The notes under the pieces were generated by a model. The model ran no database searches. It was given only the letters and a program-made list of their open reading frames with translations, and had not been told where the DNA came from. Below, in pieces: positions 44,293 to 52,619 of a DNA stretch of 64,000 bases (position 1 is the first letter of the stretch; the number at the start of each line of letters is the position of its first letter). Where the stretch lies: the NCBI GenBank assembly GCA_963851025.1, contig CAWKOA010000007.1, positions 124,001 to 188,000 of the forward strand, written 5' to 3'. The DNA comes from RYN-230 sp963851025. GTDB lineage: Bacteria; Actinomycetota; Actinomycetes; Streptosporangiales; Streptosporangiaceae. The translations under genes and the position numbers were made by a program.

Positions 44293-44300
44293 CGGCGGGG

Positions 44301-45212
44301 TCAGCCGCGGCCGGCCGCGGCCACCTGAAGTCTCCCGGCCGCGGCGGCTTCGAGCGTGCCGAGGTGGCGGCGGGCCGCGGCGGCGGAACCAGGCCGGGCC
44401 GGCAGGAGCGGCATCCGCACGGCCGGGGTCGGGATGCGCCCCTGGGCGTGCAGCACGGCCTTGATCACCGTCGGGTTCGGCTCCGCGAACAGCGCGGCCG
44501 ACAGGGTGCTCAGCGCGCCGCCCAGCGCCCGGGCCGCGGTCACGTCGCCGCCCCGCCACAGGGCCATCAGCCGGGCGAACTCAGCGGTGGCGAGGTGTGC
44601 TGAGGCCAGGATGCCGCCGTCCGCGCCCAGCGCCAGCAGCGGTGAGATGAACGGGTCGTCACCGCCGAGGATCGCCAGGCCGGCCGGCCTGGCCGCGAGC
44701 AGCGCGACGGTGTCGGCGTTGATCCCGCCCGGGGCGTATTTCAGGCCGGCCACGCCGGGCACGCCGGCCAGCCGCCGCAGGGTGCCCGCGGACAGGTACT
44801 GGCCGGTCCGGTGCGGGACGTCGTACACGACGAGAGGCACCGGGCTGGCCGAGGCGAGCTGGGTGAAGTAGGCGAGTACCCCGGCCTCACCCGGGCGGGT
44901 GAACGGCGGCACCACGCTGAGGGCGGCGGTCACCTCCGGCCGGCCGCCCAGCGCACGCAGGTCCTCCGGGGTGTGCGCGCCGACCAGCAGGGGGGCGTGC
45001 CGCTCACGGCAGACCGCCGCGGCCACCTGCGTCACCGAGCGCCGCTCCGCGGCGGTGAGCGCGGCCGGCTCGCCGGTGGTGCCGAGGGCCACCAGGCCGT
45101 CGGCCCCGGCGTCCAGGACCTGGCGGGCCAGGGTGTCCAGGGCATCGAGGGCGACCGCCCCGCGCTGGTCGAAGGGGGTAATCAGCGGGACGAACAAGCC
45201 GGTCAGCGTCAT
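44301..45212 (-). CDS. Dihydrodipicolinate synthase family lyase
   Basis: TIM-barrel aldolase/lyase of 303 aa of the DapA family. GTTGEPAALTAAERR holds the threonines and glutamate of the substrate loop. VVYDVPHRTGQ carries the tyrosine and the carboxylate-binding arginine, and GLKYAPGG the Schiff-base lysine, so the enzyme should be active. Pyruvate-type substrates are expected. Whether it is true DapA or a catabolic relative is open: it is not next to dapB (50521), and a LysR regulator diverges from it, which is common for catabolic members. ATG 45212 is preferred. The longer reading to 45338 overlaps the LysR start. Confidence 0.88.
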   Translation of the reverse strand: MTLTGLFVPLITPFDQRGAVALDALDTLARQVLDAGADGLVALGTTGEPAALTAAERRSVTQVAAAVCRERHAPLLVGAHTPEDLRALGGRPEVTAALSVVPPFTRPGEAGVLAYFTQLASASPVPLVVYDVPHRTGQYLSAGTLRRLAGVPGVAGLKYAPGGINADTVALLAARPAGLAILGGDDPFISPLLALGADGGILASAHLATAEFARLMALWRGGDVTAARALGGALSTLSAALFAEPNPTVIKAVLHAQGRIPTPAVRMPLLPARPGSAAAARRHLGTLEAAAAGRLQVAAAGRG

Positions 45213-45282
45213 GGCTCCAGCCTGCCCCGGCAGACAGCCAAGGACCAGTTCACGTTCCTGAGCAAAGACGTAAGCTGAGCTA
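45213..45282. promoter_or_regulatory. Divergent promoter region, DapA-family lyase / LysR regulator
   Basis: A 70-bp gap between divergent genes, the classic place for a LysR binding site that controls both. The sequence is locally richer in A and T (AGCAAAGACGTAAGCTGAG). No perfect T-N11-A box is obvious. Confidence 0.4.
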
Positions 45283-46221
45283 ATGCTTGACGTCCGCCGC
45301 CTGCGGTTGCTGCGGGACCTGGCGCACCTGGGCACCATCGCCGCCGTGGCCCAGGCGCACGCCTACACGCCGTCCGCGGTGTCCCAGCAGCTCGCCGCGC
45401 TGCAACGGGAGGCGGGCGTGCCGCTGCTGGAGCACATCGGCCGGGGCGTCAGCCTCACGCCGGCGGGCACGGCCCTGGTGCAGCACGCCGAGACGGTCCT
45501 GGCCGCCCTGGAAGCCGCGGCCGCGTCGCTGGCGGCCGCGCGCTCGGGGCTATCCGGGAGCGTGCGCATCGGGGCGTTCCCCAGCGCCGTGCGCACGCTG
45601 CTGCCCCCGGCCCTGGTCGCGCTGGGCCGCGACCATCCCGCCCTCGAGCTGCGGGTCATCGAGCTGGACCCGGTCGCCATGCCCGGCGCCCTGCGTGACC
45701 GGAGCCTCGACGTGGCGCTGCTGCACGACTACGACATCACGCCGGCCGGGCCCGATCCCACGCTGGACTCGATCCCGCTGCTCGACGAGGCCGTGTTCCT
45801 GGCCGTGCCGGACAGCCGGCAGGCCGAGCTGGCCGGCGATCCCATCGCGGGGGCCCGGCACTGCGACTGGATCGTCGGCAGTCCCGGCACGCTGTGCCAC
45901 ACCGTCGCCCTGCGCATCGGCCAGACGGCCGGCTTCGCCCCCCGGGTCCGCCACCACGCGGACGACTTCGTCGCCGTGCTCGCCCTGGTCGCCGCCGGGC
46001 AGGGGGTCGCGCTGGTCCCGCAGCTCGCCGCCGCGCAGCCGCCTGCCGGGGTCAGCCTGCTGCCGCTCCCGGCCTCGCGGCGCACCCGCCTCGCCTACCG
46101 GCGCGGCGCCGGGGCCCATCCCGCCATCGCCGCCTGCACCGGGGCGCTGCGCACGTCAACCCGCGCCTACCTCCGGCCCGCTGCGGCTACGGGGTGCGGC
46201 GGCGGCGGGCCGGGTCGGTGA
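45283..46221 (+). CDS. LysR-type transcriptional regulator
   Basis: LTTR of 312 aa. The N-terminal winged helix has LRLLRDLAHLGTIAAVAQAH, TPSAVSQQLAALQREAG and PLLEHIGRGVSLTPAG. The linker helix is followed by the effector domain starting GSVRIGAFPSAVRTLLPPAL. It diverges from the DapA-family lyase and probably regulates it and itself. The last 35 bp overlap the 3' end of the convergent aldo/keto reductase gene. The final part (AAATGCGGGGPGR) looks unlike family C-termini, so the true end could differ. The inducer is unknown. Confidence 0.93.
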   Translation: MLDVRRLRLLRDLAHLGTIAAVAQAHAYTPSAVSQQLAALQREAGVPLLEHIGRGVSLTPAGTALVQHAETVLAALEAAAASLAAARSGLSGSVRIGAFPSAVRTLLPPALVALGRDHPALELRVIELDPVAMPGALRDRSLDVALLHDYDITPAGPDPTLDSIPLLDEAVFLAVPDSRQAELAGDPIAGARHCDWIVGSPGTLCHTVALRIGQTAGFAPRVRHHADDFVAVLALVAAGQGVALVPQLAAAQPPAGVSLLPLPASRRTRLAYRRGAGAHPAIAACTGALRTSTRAYLRPAAATGCGGGGPGR

Positions 46222-47218
46222 GCGACGGCGGCTCCCAGCCGCGGTCCGGGGGGTTGAGGTTCGTGCCCGGCGGCACGATCTCGTCGATCCGGTCCAGCAC
46301 GTCGGGGCTGAGCGTCACGTCCGCCGCGGCCAGCTGGCTCTCCAGCTGCTCCATGGTGCGCGGCCCGATGATCGGCGCGGTGACCGCCGGGTGGGCCAGC
46401 ACGAAGGCCAGGGCCAGCTGGATCAGGGTCAGGCCGGACTCCTCGGCCAGCACGGCGAGCTGCTCGGCGGCTTCCAGCTTGGCCTGGTTGCCGGGCAGGT
46501 TCATGTCGTAGCGCTGCGGAATCCGCTCCGCCCGGCGGCTGACCGGGAAGTCGGCGCCCTGGCGGTACCGGCCGGTGAGCCAGCCGCCCGCGAGCGGGCT
46601 CCACGGGATGACGCCCATCCCGTAGTCCTGGCAGACCGGCAGCACCTCGGCCTCCACCCCGCGGACCAGGATCGAGTAGGGCGGCTGCTCGCAGACGAAC
46701 CGCTCCCGGCCGCGGCGCTGCGCGGTCCACTGGGCCTCGACGATCTGGGAGGGCAGGAACGTGGAACTGCCCGCGTAGCAGATCTTCCCGGCCCGGATCA
46801 GGTCGCTGAGCGCGCCCAGGGTCTCGTCGATGTCCGTGCCGGGGTCGGGCCGGTGGATCTGGTACAGGTCGATGTAGTCGGTGCCGAGCCGGCGCAGGCT
46901 GTTCTCGCACTCGCGGACCAGCCAGCGGCGTGAGTTGCCGCGCTCGTTGGGGTCCTGGCCCATGGCGCCGTTGGCCTTGGTGGCCAGCACGACGTTCTCG
47001 CGCCGGCTGCCGGCCAGCGCCTTGGCCACGATCTCCTCGGACTCACCGCCCGAGTACACGTCCGCGGTGTCGATGAAGTTGATCCCGGCGTCGAGGGCCC
47101 GGTTGATGATGCGGACCGAATCGTCATGGTCGGGATTGCCCCAGGCGCCGAACATCATCGCCCCGAGGCACAGCGGGCTAACTTTTACTCCGGTCTGGCC
47201 GAGTACGCGAAGTTCCAT
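46187..47218 (-). CDS. Aldo/keto reductase
   Basis: NADP-dependent AKR of 343 aa, similar to the voltage-gated K-channel beta-like/YghZ group. It starts MELRVLGQTGVKVSPLCLG. The catalytic tetrad is visible: Asp and Tyr in FIDTADVYSGGES, Lys in VVLATKANG and His in LYQIHRPDPGTD. The cofactor region is SPLAGGWLTGRY and APIIGPRTMEQLESQL. It reduces aldehydes or ketones; the natural substrate cannot be read. It is divergent from the two-propeller lipoprotein. Its 3' end overlaps the LysR gene by 35 bp. Confidence 0.95.
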   Translation of the reverse strand: MELRVLGQTGVKVSPLCLGAMMFGAWGNPDHDDSVRIINRALDAGINFIDTADVYSGGESEEIVAKALAGSRRENVVLATKANGAMGQDPNERGNSRRWLVRECENSLRRLGTDYIDLYQIHRPDPGTDIDETLGALSDLIRAGKICYAGSSTFLPSQIVEAQWTAQRRGRERFVCEQPPYSILVRGVEAEVLPVCQDYGMGVIPWSPLAGGWLTGRYRQGADFPVSRRAERIPQRYDMNLPGNQAKLEAAEQLAVLAEESGLTLIQLALAFVLAHPAVTAPIIGPRTMEQLESQLAAADVTLSPDVLDRIDEIVPPGTNLNPPDRGWEPPSLTDPARRRRTP

Positions 47219-47447
47219 TTACCCAACCCTAGACTGCGCCCGCGCCCCCGCACGGCCCACCCCGCGGCCCCCGCGCCCCCCGGGCGGCCGGCCCGGAAGG
47301 GACGGCCAGGTGTGGCCCGCCCGCCGGCGGGAAGAAGCAGCATCGCCTGCGGCAGGTGATTACTTTCCGCCCCCGGTCCGGGACGCTGGGCCAGCGATGC
47401 GAGGCTGGGGGAAGAGCCCTGCCGCCCTGGACCGGGAGGATGATGCC

Positions 47448-49691
47448 GTGCCCCGTAGAGCGCCGCGCAGCGGCCGCGGGCGCCGCCCGCGCTGCGGGCT
47501 GGCCTGCCCCCGGGCGGCCGTCGCGGCGGGCGCCGCCCTGGCCCTGCTGGCGGCGGCCTGCTCGGGCCAGGGCCCCGGCCAGCCCGCACGCTCTGGCGGG
47601 TCACAGCCGGGCCATCAGGCGGCGGGCCCCGCGGCCTCCTCCGCGGCGCGGCCCGCGGGGCCGCTCACCCTGCAGGTGTCCCCGGCTCCCTACCAGCTCC
47701 CGTCCGGGCTGGCCCGCGAAGTCGTCCTGCCGGCCGGGCCTGACCTGCTCCTGGCGGGCGGGCTGACCCCGCAGTCCACCTCCACCGCCGCGGTGCGGCT
47801 GCTCAACCCGGCGACCGGCGGCACCAGGCGGGCGGGTCATCTCACCGTGCCCACGCACGACGCGGCCGGGGCCACCCTGGGCGGCAAGACCTTCGTGTTC
47901 GGCGGCGGCGAGCAGTCCAGCGTGGCCACGGTCCAGCAGATCACGGCGCGGGCGCTGGCCCGGCGCGGCACCGCCACCGTGGCCGGCCGGCTGCCCGGCG
48001 CCCGCTCGGACCTGGTCTCGGTGACCCGCGGCGGCACCGCGTACCTGCTCGGCGGGTACGACGGGGCCGGGTACGACGCGACGGTCCTGGCCACCAGCGA
48101 CGGCCGCCGGTTCACCGCCGTGGCCAGGCTGGCGGTCCCGGTCCGCTACCCGGCGGTCGCGGTGCTCGGCGGCCAGATCTGGGTCTTCGGCGGGCAGACC
48201 AGCCACGGCATCACGAACGACATCCAGCGGATCAGCCTGCCCGGTGCGGGCGGCAGCAGCGCCGGCCAGGCCGTCAGGGGGCGGAAAATCGTGACCGCGG
48301 CGGTGGCCGGGCACCTGCCGCGGCCGGTGACCGCGGCGGCGGCGTTCGCGCTGGGCGGGGCGCTGTACGTCGCGGGCGGGCAGACCGCGCCGGCCCGTCC
48401 GGGGCAGGCCACGGCCAGCCCGTCCGCGGCCCTGGCGACCAGCGGGGCCGTGCTCCGCTACCAGCCGGGCCATCCGGCGGCGCTGGCGGGCACGCTGCCG
48501 GTCCCGGTGGCCAACGCGGGCGCCGGGGTGCTGGGCCGCACGGCGTTCCTGGTCGGCGGGGACGACGGGGTGCGCCCCGTGCCCGCGGTCACCGAATTCC
48601 GGCTGGTCCCGCAGGCCGCGGCCATCCCGTCGGTGCCACCGGGCAGCCCGCTGGAGGCCCGCTCAGCCCACGCGCTCGGGGGCAGCCGCGCCGGGGATCC
48701 CGCGCCGCCCGGGGAGCCGTGGCTGAGCCCGCCCCACGGGCGGGGCCACCTGGCGCCGCACTCCGATCCGGCCGCGCTGCCGGGTGACATCCTGATCGCC
48801 GACAATCACAACAACCGGCTGCTGGTCGTGGATCCGCAGGGCCGCATCCGGTGGCAGTTCCCGCAGCCCGGGGATCTGGCCCGGGGGCAGACGTTCCGGG
48901 TGCCGGACGACGCGTTCTTCTCCCCCGACGGCAGGGACATCATCGCCACCGAAGAGGACGATTCCGTGATCAGCGTGATCAGCATCGCCGAGCACCGGAT
49001 CATCTACCGGTACGGCACCCCGGGGGTGCCCGGGTCGTCGGCCAACCACGTGTCCAACCCGGACGACGCGATGCTGCTGCCCGGCGGGGACATGCTGTCC
49101 GCCGACATCAAGAACTGCCGGATCCTGCTGGTCAGGCCGCCGGCGCACCGGCCGACCCGGATCATCGGCCGCGGCGGCAGCGGCTGCTGGCACGACCCGC
49201 CCCGGCGGTTCGGCAGCCCCAACGGCGCGTTCCCGATGACCAACGGCAAGTACCTGGTCACCGAGATCAACGGGGACTGGGTGAACGCGGTCAGCCTGTC
49301 CGGCCACGTCTCCTGGTCGGCCAATCCGCCGGGGGTGAGCTACCCGTCGGACACCAACGAGGTCTACCCCGGCCGCTACCTGACCGCGGACTACTCAGCC
49401 CCGGGCCAGGTGGTGGAGTTCACCGCGGCCGGGCAGCTGCGGTGGCGTTTCGGCGGGCTGAACCACCCGTCCCTGGCCCTGCCCCTGCCCAACGGGGACA
49501 TCCTGGTCAACGACGACTACAACCACCGGGTCATCGTGATCGACCCGGTCAGCAACCGGATCGTCTGGCAGTACGGGCACACGGGCGTGGCGGGCAGCAG
49601 GCCCGGCTACCTCAGCAAACCGGACGGCGTCGACCTGGCCCCGCCCGACTCCATGCTGATCGCGCACGCGGCCACCATGGGCCGCCCCTGA
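47448..49691 (+). CDS. Lipoprotein with a Kelch-like and an NHL/PQQ-like beta-propeller
   Basis: Exported protein of 747 aa. The GTG start at 47448 follows GGGAGGA. A basic N-region and a hydrophobic segment end at the lipobox LLAAACSGQG, so it should be a surface lipoprotein. Residues of about 60-400 contain Kelch-like repeats (GGKTFVFGGGEQSS, GGTAYLLGGYDGAGYD, GGQIWVFGGQTSHG, GGALYVAGGQTAP, GRTAFLVGGDDGV). Residues of about 430-745 form a second propeller of NHL/aryl-sulfotransferase style (GDILIADNHNNRLLVVDPQG, PDDAFFSPDGRDII, NGDILVNDDYNHRVIVIDP), repeatedly containing WQ or WR after DPxGxI. A low-complexity joint separates the two. No enzyme motif is seen; a role in envelope binding or sensing is inferred. 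Confidence 0.82.
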   Translation: MPRRAPRSGRGRRPRCGLACPRAAVAAGAALALLAAACSGQGPGQPARSGGSQPGHQAAGPAASSAARPAGPLTLQVSPAPYQLPSGLAREVVLPAGPDLLLAGGLTPQSTSTAAVRLLNPATGGTRRAGHLTVPTHDAAGATLGGKTFVFGGGEQSSVATVQQITARALARRGTATVAGRLPGARSDLVSVTRGGTAYLLGGYDGAGYDATVLATSDGRRFTAVARLAVPVRYPAVAVLGGQIWVFGGQTSHGITNDIQRISLPGAGGSSAGQAVRGRKIVTAAVAGHLPRPVTAAAAFALGGALYVAGGQTAPARPGQATASPSAALATSGAVLRYQPGHPAALAGTLPVPVANAGAGVLGRTAFLVGGDDGVRPVPAVTEFRLVPQAAAIPSVPPGSPLEARSAHALGGSRAGDPAPPGEPWLSPPHGRGHLAPHSDPAALPGDILIADNHNNRLLVVDPQGRIRWQFPQPGDLARGQTFRVPDDAFFSPDGRDIIATEEDDSVISVISIAEHRIIYRYGTPGVPGSSANHVSNPDDAMLLPGGDMLSADIKNCRILLVRPPAHRPTRIIGRGGSGCWHDPPRRFGSPNGAFPMTNGKYLVTEINGDWVNAVSLSGHVSWSANPPGVSYPSDTNEVYPGRYLTADYSAPGQVVEFTAAGQLRWRFGGLNHPSLALPLPNGDILVNDDYNHRVIVIDPVSNRIVWQYGHTGVAGSRPGYLSKPDGVDLAPPDSMLIAHAATMGRP

Positions 49692-50102
49692 TCAGCTGCT
49701 GTAACCGGGGTAGAGCTGGCCGGACGGGACGATCTCCACGCCCAGCGGCACCAGCGAGATCGGGATGATCTTGAAGTTGGCCAGGCCCAGCGGGATGCCG
49801 ATGATGGTGAGGCACAGCGCGATGCCGGTCGTCAGGTGACCCAGGGCCAGCCACCAGCCGAAGAGCACGATCCAGATGATGTTGCCGATCACGGAGCCCA
49901 GCCCGGCGTCCCGGCGCACCTCGATCGACCGGCCGAACGGCCACAGCACGTAGCCGGCGATGCGGAAGGCCGCGATCCCGAGGGGAATCGTGACCACGAG
50001 GAAGAACAGGACGAAGCAGACCAGCCCGGCCAGCGCGTAGAGGATGGCCATCCAGAAGCCGCACAGCACGAACCAGATCACGTTCAGGATCGTTCTCAGC
50101 AT
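49692..50102 (-). CDS. YccF-family inner membrane protein
   Basis: Protein of 136 aa with two copies of the YccF/DUF307 unit. The first is ILNVIWFVLCGFWMAILYAL followed by ITIPLGI-like VVTIPLGIAAFRIAGYVLWP; the second is IGNIIWIVLFGWWLALGHL and LTIIGIPLGLANFKIIPISL. Four hydrophobic helices result. Family function is poorly defined; Escherichia coli YccF is a membrane protein of unknown role. The gene is convergent with the lipoprotein gene, directly abutting its stop. The start ATG 50102 is typical. Confidence 0.92.
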   Translation of the reverse strand: MLRTILNVIWFVLCGFWMAILYALAGLVCFVLFFLVVTIPLGIAAFRIAGYVLWPFGRSIEVRRDAGLGSVIGNIIWIVLFGWWLALGHLTTGIALCLTIIGIPLGLANFKIIPISLVPLGVEIVPSGQLYPGYSS

Positions 50103-50153
50103 GTCCGTCCCCCGATGGACTCGCCGCGCGCGCTGCCGCGCCTTGTCATCTCT

Positions 50154-50357
50154 TTACCGTATCTCAAGCTGGGCGAGCAGGACCTCCGTCGCGCTGGCCA
50201 CCGCCTGGACGGCCTGCTCGAACGCTTCCGCGTTGTGCTTGGCCGGGCGCTGGAACCCGCTGATCTTCTTGACATACTGGCGCGCTGCGGCCCGCACGTC
50301 CTCGTCGGTCACGTGCTCGGCGTAGGGCGGGCGCAGGGTCTTGATGCTGCGGCACAT
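50154..50357 (-). CDS. DUF2277 family protein
   Basis: Small soluble protein of 67 aa. It begins MCRSIKTLRPPYAEHVTDED and continues RAAARQYVKKISGFQRPAKHN, EAFEQAVQAVASATEVLL, which matches the DUF2277 family pattern (MCRxI...VRKxSG...). No function is established for the family. It stands 51 bp upstream of the yccF-like gene on the same strand, so both may be co-transcribed. Confidence 0.88.
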   Translation of the reverse strand: MCRSIKTLRPPYAEHVTDEDVRAAARQYVKKISGFQRPAKHNAEAFEQAVQAVASATEVLLAQLEIR

Positions 50358-50498
50358 GCCTGTGAGGCTACCCGGGCTAGCTCATCCGCTGCTCGCTGGC
50401 GAGGCGGGGCGCGCCGAAGGCGTGTTCCCTCCGAGCCGGCGATCAACCCGGCAGCCGCAGCAGACGAGGTGCATGCGGAGGCGGGCAAGCTGGGGGCT

Positions 50499-50519
50499 CC
50501 GGGGGCCTCGGGCCCCCGG
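50499..50519. terminator. 9-bp GC hairpin after dapB
   Basis: CCGGGGGCC and GGCCCCCGG pair around TCG just beyond the dapB stop on the minus strand. It should end the long housekeeping transcript. No T-run follows. Confidence 0.65.
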
Positions 50520-50520
50520 G

Positions 50521-51264
50521 CTAGTAGAGCCCGAGCAGGGGTTCCAGGCCGAAGGTCAGGCCCGGCGGCAGGGAGCCCAGCCCGCGCACGCCGAGCAGCA
50601 CGCCGGGCATGAACGAGGCCCGGTCGAGCGAGTCGTGCCGGATGGTCAGCGTCTCGCCGTGCCCGCCCAGCAGGACCTCCTGGTGGGCGACCAGCCCGGC
50701 CAGGCGCACCGAGTGCACGTGCACGCCGTCCATCTCGGCGCCCCGGGCCCCGGCCACGGCGGTCACGGTGGCGTCCGGCGACGGGCCCAGCCCGGCCTCG
50801 GCGCGGGCCGCGGCGATCAGCGACGCGGTCCGTGACGCGGTCCCGGACGGGGCGTCCATCTTGCCCGCGTGGTGCAGCTCGATGATCTCGGCCGACTCGA
50901 AGAACCGGGCGGCCTGGGCGGCGAACCGCATCATCAGCACCGCGCCGACCGAGAAGTTGGCCGCGATCAGCACCCGCACCCCGGGGGCGTCGGCCAGCCA
51001 GGCCGAGACCTGGGCCAGCCGGGCCTCATCGAACCCGGAGGTGCCGACGACCACGTCCAGGCCGTGGCCGATGCACCAGCGCAGGTTGTCCAGGACCACG
51101 CCGGGGTGGGTGAAGTCGACCACCACGGCGCAGCCGGCCAGCCCGTCGAGGGCGTCACCCTCGTCCACCTCGGCCGCGAGGGCGAGGTCGTCCGCGGCGG
51201 CCAGCGCCCGGCCGACTTCGCTGCCCATCCGGCCCCGCGCGCCGAGTACCCCGACCTTGATCAT
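50521..51264 (-). CDS. dapB: 4-hydroxy-tetrahydrodipicolinate reductase
   Basis: Second committed enzyme of lysine and diaminopimelate synthesis, 247 aa, NAD(P)H-dependent. The cofactor motif VGVLGARGRMGSEVGRAL is at the start, followed by VVVDFTHPGVVLDNLRW and VVGTSGFDEARL. The signature ELHHAGKMDAPSGTA holds the catalytic histidine and lysine. The gene is 12 bp downstream of the M16 protease gene and ends at a hairpin. Diaminopimelate is also a peptidoglycan building block, so the gene is expected to be essential. Reading frame intact. Confidence 0.97.
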   Translation of the reverse strand: MIKVGVLGARGRMGSEVGRALAAADDLALAAEVDEGDALDGLAGCAVVVDFTHPGVVLDNLRWCIGHGLDVVVGTSGFDEARLAQVSAWLADAPGVRVLIAANFSVGAVLMMRFAAQAARFFESAEIIELHHAGKMDAPSGTASRTASLIAAARAEAGLGPSPDATVTAVAGARGAEMDGVHVHSVRLAGLVAHQEVLLGGHGETLTIRHDSLDRASFMPGVLLGVRGLGSLPPGLTFGLEPLLGLY

Positions 51265-51275
51265 GACGCCTGATC

Positions 51276-52619
51276 CTAGGCCAGCGCGTTGGTGAACGGC
51301 GCGTCGTCGTCGTACGGGCCGACCACGGCCAGCACCTTCGGCCGGGTCAGGATCTCCTGCGCCACGCCGCGCACCGCGTCGTGCGAGACCGCCTCGATCG
51401 AGGCCAGGATCTCGTCAACCGGCTCCAGCCGCGGGTACACCAGCTCAGACTTGCCCAGACGGCTCATCCGCGAGGACGGGTCCTCCAGGCCGAGCACCAT
51501 CGAGCCGCGCACCTGGCCCTTGCCGCGCTCCAGTTCCGCGTCGGACAGCCCGCCGGAGACCACCTTGGCGATCTCGTCCCGGCAGATCGACAGCACCTCG
51601 TCGGCCTTGGACGGCAGGCAGCCGGCGTAGATCCCCCACATCCCGGTGTCAGCGTGCTGGGAGGTGAAGCTGTAGACCGAGTAGGCCAGGCCGCGCTTCT
51701 CGCGCACCTCCTGGAACAGCCGGGACGACATGCCGCCGCCGAGGGCCGCGTTGAGCACGCCCAGCGCGAACCGCCGGTCGTCGGTCCGGCTCAGCCCCTC
51801 GCAGCCGAGGATCAGGTTGGCCTGCTCGATCCCGCGTGAGACCAGCCGCAGGCCGCGGGCCGGGTCGCCCGGCACCGCGCCGTTCACCGGCGGCGGGCCG
51901 CCCGGGGTAGCCATCCGCGGCCCGGCGGGCCTGGCCTCCCCGGTGAGCACGCCGGAGAACGCGTGCCGCACATGCTCCACCACCGTGTCGTGGTCGAGGC
52001 TGCCGGCCGCGGCCACGACCAGGCGGTCCGGGGTGTACCGGGCCCGGTAGTACCCGGCGACCTGCTCCCGGGAAATCGTGTTGATGGAGTCGACCGTGCC
52101 CAGGATCGGCCGGCCGAGGGGCGTGTCACCGTACAGCTGGCCGGTGAACGCCTCGTGCACCGTGTCGGAGGGATCGTCGTCGTTCATGGCGATCTCTTCG
52201 AGGATCACGCCGCGCTCGGCGTCGACGTCTCTCGGCTCGATGAGCGAGCCGGTCACCATGTCGGACAGCACATCGATGGCCAGCGGCAGGTCCGCGTCCA
52301 GCACCCGCGCGTAGTAGCAGGTGTACTCCTTGCCGGTGAACGCGTTCAGCTCGCCGCCGACCGCGTCCATCGACGCCGAGATCTCCAGCGCGGTCCGCTG
52401 CCTGGTCCCCTTGAACAGCAGGTGCTCCAGGTAGTGGGTGGCCCCGGCGTGGGCGAGGTCCTCGTCACAGGACCCCACCCCCGCCCAGATGCCGAACGCG
52501 ACCGAGCGGACCGACGGGAGCGCCTCGGTGATGACCCGGAGCCCGCCCGGCAGCACGCTGCGCCGGATGGTGCTCAGGCCATCGGCCAGCCCCTCGGTGT
52601 GCACGTCCGGGGTGCTCAC
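51276..52619 (-). CDS. M16 family zinc protease (insulinase/MPP-like)
   Basis: Cytoplasmic metallopeptidase of 447 aa with the inverted zinc motif HYLEHLLFKGT (HxxEH), the downstream acidic ligand region ERGVILEEIAMNDDDP and the C-terminal pair AALGGGMSSRLFQEVREKRG with AYSVYSFTSQHADTGM. This architecture matches the processing-peptidase-like M16B proteins that sit next to pnp in actinobacteria. The substrate is unknown. Start GTG 52619 overlaps the pnp stop (GTGA), so translation is coupled to pnp. dapB follows after 11 bp. Confidence 0.95.
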   Translation of the reverse strand: MSTPDVHTEGLADGLSTIRRSVLPGGLRVITEALPSVRSVAFGIWAGVGSCDEDLAHAGATHYLEHLLFKGTRQRTALEISASMDAVGGELNAFTGKEYTCYYARVLDADLPLAIDVLSDMVTGSLIEPRDVDAERGVILEEIAMNDDDPSDTVHEAFTGQLYGDTPLGRPILGTVDSINTISREQVAGYYRARYTPDRLVVAAAGSLDHDTVVEHVRHAFSGVLTGEARPAGPRMATPGGPPPVNGAVPGDPARGLRLVSRGIEQANLILGCEGLSRTDDRRFALGVLNAALGGGMSSRLFQEVREKRGLAYSVYSFTSQHADTGMWGIYAGCLPSKADEVLSICRDEIAKVVSGGLSDAELERGKGQVRGSMVLGLEDPSSRMSRLGKSELVYPRLEPVDEILASIEAVSHDAVRGVAQEILTRPKVLAVVGPYDDDAPFTNALA

